A stretch of DNA of 7,240 nt, taken from the NCBI GenBank assembly GCA_045586995.1, contig JAZNBI010000119.1:1-7240 (forward strand). The letters run 5' to 3'. A program made the translations under genes and the position numbers. A model generated the notes under the pieces. The model ran no database searches and was not told where the DNA came from. It saw only the letters and a program-made list of their open reading frames with translations. The DNA comes from JAZNBI01 sp045586995 (GTDB lineage Bacteria; Bacillota; Clostridia; Oscillospirales; CAG-272). Position 1 is the first letter of the stretch; the number at the start of each line of letters is the position of its first letter. Positions 5,347-7,240 of this stretch are shown here, in pieces.

Positions 5347-6219
5347 TCAAAACTTCGGCGTATATTCGGCATTTGCCGAGTCCCTTCCCTGCATATATCC
5401 GTTAAAGCCAAGCTTTTCAGCGTGCTTCAAAACGCTTTCATATTCAAAGGTAGTAAGCTTGCGCTTCAAATTCGGAAATTTGCAATCGTTGGCAAACTCG
5501 GGGGTATATTGACTCATAATACTCAAAACAATATCGTTAATTGGCAAAAGTTTTGCAATAGCATCGAAAATTTTTACAGAATCCAAACGGCAACCGGGTA
5601 AAACCAAATGTCTGATTACCATTCCGCGCTGTAGTATTCCCTCGTCGTCATATCGCACTCCTCCGACCTGAGCGTACATTTCCTTTAAAGCCGAGCAAGC
5701 GACCTCAAAATAATCGGGTGCTGAGGAATACTCCGAAGCAAGCTCCCGAGAGCAATATTTAAAATCCGGCATATAAACGTCAACCAAGCCCGAAAGCTTT
5801 TTCAAGGTTTCCGTCTTTTCATACCCTCCGCAATTATAAACGACAGGAATTTTCAATTTACCCGATGCTTTTGCCATAGAAAGAGCAGATGCAATATTAT
5901 CGGCAAAGTGCGTAGGAGTTACCAAATCGATATTATGCGCGCCGCGCTTCTGAAGCTCAAACATCAAATCCACAAGCTGGCGCTCGTCATAAGCCCTACC
6001 GATATTTTTGCCGATTATGGCGCTGTTTTGACAAAAAACGCAACGCAAGCTGCATCCCGAGAAAAAAATAGTTCCCGCGCCGTTTTTTCCGCTTATGCAC
6101 GGTTCTTCCCACATATGTAAGCCAAAATATGCAACCATCGTTTCCGACGACATCCTGCAAAAACCCATTTTTTTGTCACGGTCAACGCCGCATTCACGGG
6201 GGCAAAGCTTACAAATCAT
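5347..6219 (-). CDS. Radical SAM protein, PflA-like (COG1313 type putative pyruvate formate-lyase activating enzyme family)
   Basis: With the chosen start this is a 290-residue protein. The N-terminus has a cysteine cluster, CKLCPREC (3-10) followed by GFC (19-21), typical of the COG1313 group. The radical SAM motif CSLRCVFC (Cys56, Cys60, Cys63) binds a 4Fe-4S cluster that cleaves S-adenosylmethionine. Further family landmarks are VVYNCGGYEK, YMPDFKY, IRHLVLPG and the C-terminal end YTPKF. Members of this group are annotated as glycyl-radical enzyme activators by similarity, but no glycyl-radical enzyme gene is visible here, so the substrate is open. The ATG at 6219 is preferred over an in-frame ATG at 6240, because AGGAGG lies nine bases before the former and between the two, and because the predicted transcript starts only about four bases before the latter. 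It is probably a single-gene unit. Confidence 0.9.
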   Translation of the reverse strand: MICKLCPRECGVDRDKKMGFCRMSSETMVAYFGLHMWEEPCISGKNGAGTIFFSGCSLRCVFCQNSAIIGKNIGRAYDERQLVDLMFELQKRGAHNIDLVTPTHFADNIASALSMAKASGKLKIPVVYNCGGYEKTETLKKLSGLVDVYMPDFKYCSRELASEYSSAPDYFEVACSALKEMYAQVGGVRYDDEGILQRGMVIRHLVLPGCRLDSVKIFDAIAKLLPINDIVLSIMSQYTPEFANDCKFPNLKRKLTTFEYESVLKHAEKLGFNGYMQGRDSANAEYTPKF

Positions 6220-6250
6220 CAAAACGCACCTCCTATACATACTTTCCTAC

Positions 6251-6279
6251 ATTATAAAATATATCCGCCTCAAAATCAA
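6251..6279 (-). promoter_or_regulatory. Sigma-A-like promoter of the radical SAM gene
   Basis: On the minus strand TTGATT (6274-6279) and TATAAT (6251-6256) are separated by exactly 17 bases. The predicted start near 6244 gives a short leader of about 25 nt to the ATG at 6219 and supports that start codon. It lies back to back with the mscS promoter; the two -35 boxes are 20 bases apart and separated by AT-rich DNA containing TATGAAT twice (6280-6286 and 6289-6295). Confidence 0.7.
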
Positions 6280-6299
6280 TATGAATTTTATGAATATTA

Positions 6300-6328
6300 T
6301 TTACTTATAACGCAAAACGTGGTATAAT
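6300..6328 (+). promoter_or_regulatory. Extended -10 sigma-A-like promoter of the mscS-lysR unit
   Basis: TTTACT (6300-6305) and a perfect TATAAT (6323-6328) are 17 bases apart, and TGG precedes the -10 box, making it an extended -10. The start is expected near 6335, giving a leader of about 29 nt that contains a GAAGG ribosome binding site (6350-6354) nine bases before the mscS ATG. Confidence 0.7.
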
Positions 6329-6363
6329 AAATACAAATATTTAGAAAAAGAAGGTATACCAAT

Positions 6364-7173
6364 ATGGAACAAGTTTGGCAAAATCTTATCAACTCATCAG
6401 TAGAAATAGCAAAAAAACTGCTTTTTGCGGCAATAGTTTTAGTTGTCGGAATTTTTTTGATTAAATTCATCATTAAAATATTTACAAAGAGCAAAAAAAG
6501 CGAAAAATTCGACCCGATAGTCGTAACCTTCATCAACAGCTTTATTAAAATCACACTTTACATTGTGCTTGTAATTTCGGTTGTTGCCATACTCGGAGTT
6601 CCGATGGCATCCATCATAGCGCTTTTGGCATCCGGAGGAGTTGCAATAGGTCTTGCTTTGCAGGGCTCGCTTTCCAACTTTGCGGGAGGAATTATGCTCC
6701 TCATTTTTCGCCCCTTTACAAAAGGCGACGTTATCGAATCGTCAGGTCAATCGGGCGTTGTTGACAGCATCGGCATTTTTTATACTAAAATAATCTCTTT
6801 TGACAATAAACACATTACAATTCCGAATTCAACTCTGACCTCTGCCACAATTATAAACTACAACGTTGAAAGCCGACGCCGTGTAGACATCGCCTTCAAC
6901 GTTGCATACGGCACAGACATTGAAAAGGTCAAAAAAATCGTGCTTGCAATGGTAGGCGAGCACGAAAAGATACTGAAGGATCCCGCACCGTTTTTGCGAA
7001 TGACGAATATGAAGGATTCCTCACTTGAATTCACATTGAGATTTTGGTGTGCGCCCTCGGATATAGTTACTGCAAAGAGCGATATTCTTGAGCAAATGCA
7101 CGATATATTTGCGCATATGGGCATTGTAATTCCGTTCAACCAACTCGACATCAACATTAAGAATATAAAATGA
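6364..7173 (+). CDS. mscS: Small-conductance mechanosensitive channel, MscS family
   Basis: This 269-residue membrane protein matches the MscS core fold. It has TM1 (about 17-39), TM2 (about 61-80) and the pore-lining TM3 (about 82-113), which carries the Gly/Ala-rich helix GGVAIGLALQGSLSNFAGGI (91-110) with conserved Gln100 and Asn105. LLIFRPFTKGDVIE (112-125) enters the beta domain, TIPNS (152-156) belongs to the conserved beta-domain signature, and the rest is the alpha/beta vestibule. Homologues form heptamers in the cytoplasmic membrane that open under tension and release solutes during osmotic downshock. It is slightly shorter than the E. coli protein (286) and has no extra regulatory domain. 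The start is supported by GAAGG nine bases upstream. Its stop TGA overlaps the ATG of the following LysR-type gene. Family membership is firm; whether it is the main channel of the cell is not known, so the symbol is by family. Confidence 0.94.
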   Translation: MEQVWQNLINSSVEIAKKLLFAAIVLVVGIFLIKFIIKIFTKSKKSEKFDPIVVTFINSFIKITLYIVLVISVVAILGVPMASIIALLASGGVAIGLALQGSLSNFAGGIMLLIFRPFTKGDVIESSGQSGVVDSIGIFYTKIISFDNKHITIPNSTLTSATIINYNVESRRRVDIAFNVAYGTDIEKVKKIVLAMVGEHEKILKDPAPFLRMTNMKDSSLEFTLRFWCAPSDIVTAKSDILEQMHDIFAHMGIVIPFNQLDINIKNIK

Positions 7174-7240
7174 TCGATAAAATATCGCTCTACCGTTCGT
7201 TTGCGTGTGTAGCTGAATACGGAAGCATCTCTGCGGCGGC
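7170..7240 (+). CDS. LysR-type transcriptional regulator, N-terminal fragment cut by the window edge
   Basis: Only about 23 codons are visible, beginning MIDKISLYRSF and continuing through CVAEYGSISAAA. This matches the start of the LysR winged helix-turn-helix domain: an early aromatic-rich helix with a Phe, then xVAExGSxSxAA leading into the recognition helix beyond the window. The ATG overlaps the mscS stop codon (ATGA), and only a weak purine-rich stretch lies upstream, so translation is probably coupled to mscS. LysR proteins usually control a neighbouring or divergent gene in response to a small molecule. The remaining 270 or so residues, including the effector domain, are not in view, so effector and targets cannot be stated. 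Confidence 0.75.
   Translation, partial: MIDKISLYRSFACVAEYGSISAA

Noticed and set aside
6220..6240. Seven-residue N-terminal extension of the radical SAM protein from an ATG at 6240
   Set aside because: The AGGAGG site lies between this ATG and the one at 6219, and the predicted transcript begins only about four bases before it.
6280..6295. Short TATGAAT direct repeat between the divergent promoters as a regulator site
   Set aside because: Seven-base repeats are easily expected by chance in such AT-rich DNA; noted only in the promoter entry.
1..7240. CRISPR arrays, tRNA or rRNA genes, insertion sequences, attachment sites
   Set aside because: No regularly spaced repeats, no cloverleaf or rRNA-like stretches, no transposase or integrase frames and no terminal inverted repeats were found by reading both strands.

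Overview
The window is AT-rich (roughly 40% G+C by eye) and carries tightly packed genes with strong AGGAGG-type ribosome binding sites, TTGNNN-N17-TATAAT promoters, an ECF sigma factor with a membrane anti-sigma lacking a zinc motif, and a short-lipobox lipoprotein. This points to a Gram-positive Firmicute, most likely an anaerobic gut or sediment Clostridium relative (Oscillospiraceae/Lachnospiraceae-like). The presence of a PflA-like radical SAM protein fits an anaerobe. Genus cannot be read from the sequence.

Layout. Minus strand, read right to left: (1) a PflA-like radical SAM protein (6219-5347) with its own promoter; (2) a two-gene sigma/anti-sigma operon (5148-4615 and 4545-3772), driven by an extended -10 housekeeping promoter and preceded by a structured leader of about 137 nt; (3) a three-gene envelope-acylation operon (3645-14): a lipoprotein with two tandem copies of one domain, an MBOAT O-acyltransferase, and a DHHW/AlgX-like SGNH protein. 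Plus strand: an MscS-type mechanosensitive channel (6364-7173) whose stop overlaps the start of a LysR-type regulator cut by the window edge (7170-7240). Back-to-back promoters sit in the 144-bp gap between the radical SAM gene and mscS.

How the parts may work together. The MBOAT protein should move an acyl group, commonly acetyl, across the membrane. The DHHW protein, anchored outside the cell, should complete transfer to a surface glycan. The lipoprotein is their co-encoded partner of unknown role. The sigma/anti-sigma pair directly upstream is a plausible envelope-sensing regulator of this module, and MscS is a second, osmotic envelope-stress gene, but control of either by this sigma factor is inference from position only.

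The least expected sequence features are regulatory: a hairpin that buries the Shine-Dalgarno of the anti-sigma gene while leaving a second start four codons downstream exposed; a leader with overlapping palindromes and two hairpins followed by T-runs before the sigma gene; and a perfect 11-bp A/T-tract direct repeat upstream of the lipoprotein promoter. No CRISPR array, rRNA, tRNA, insertion sequence or prophage gene was seen.
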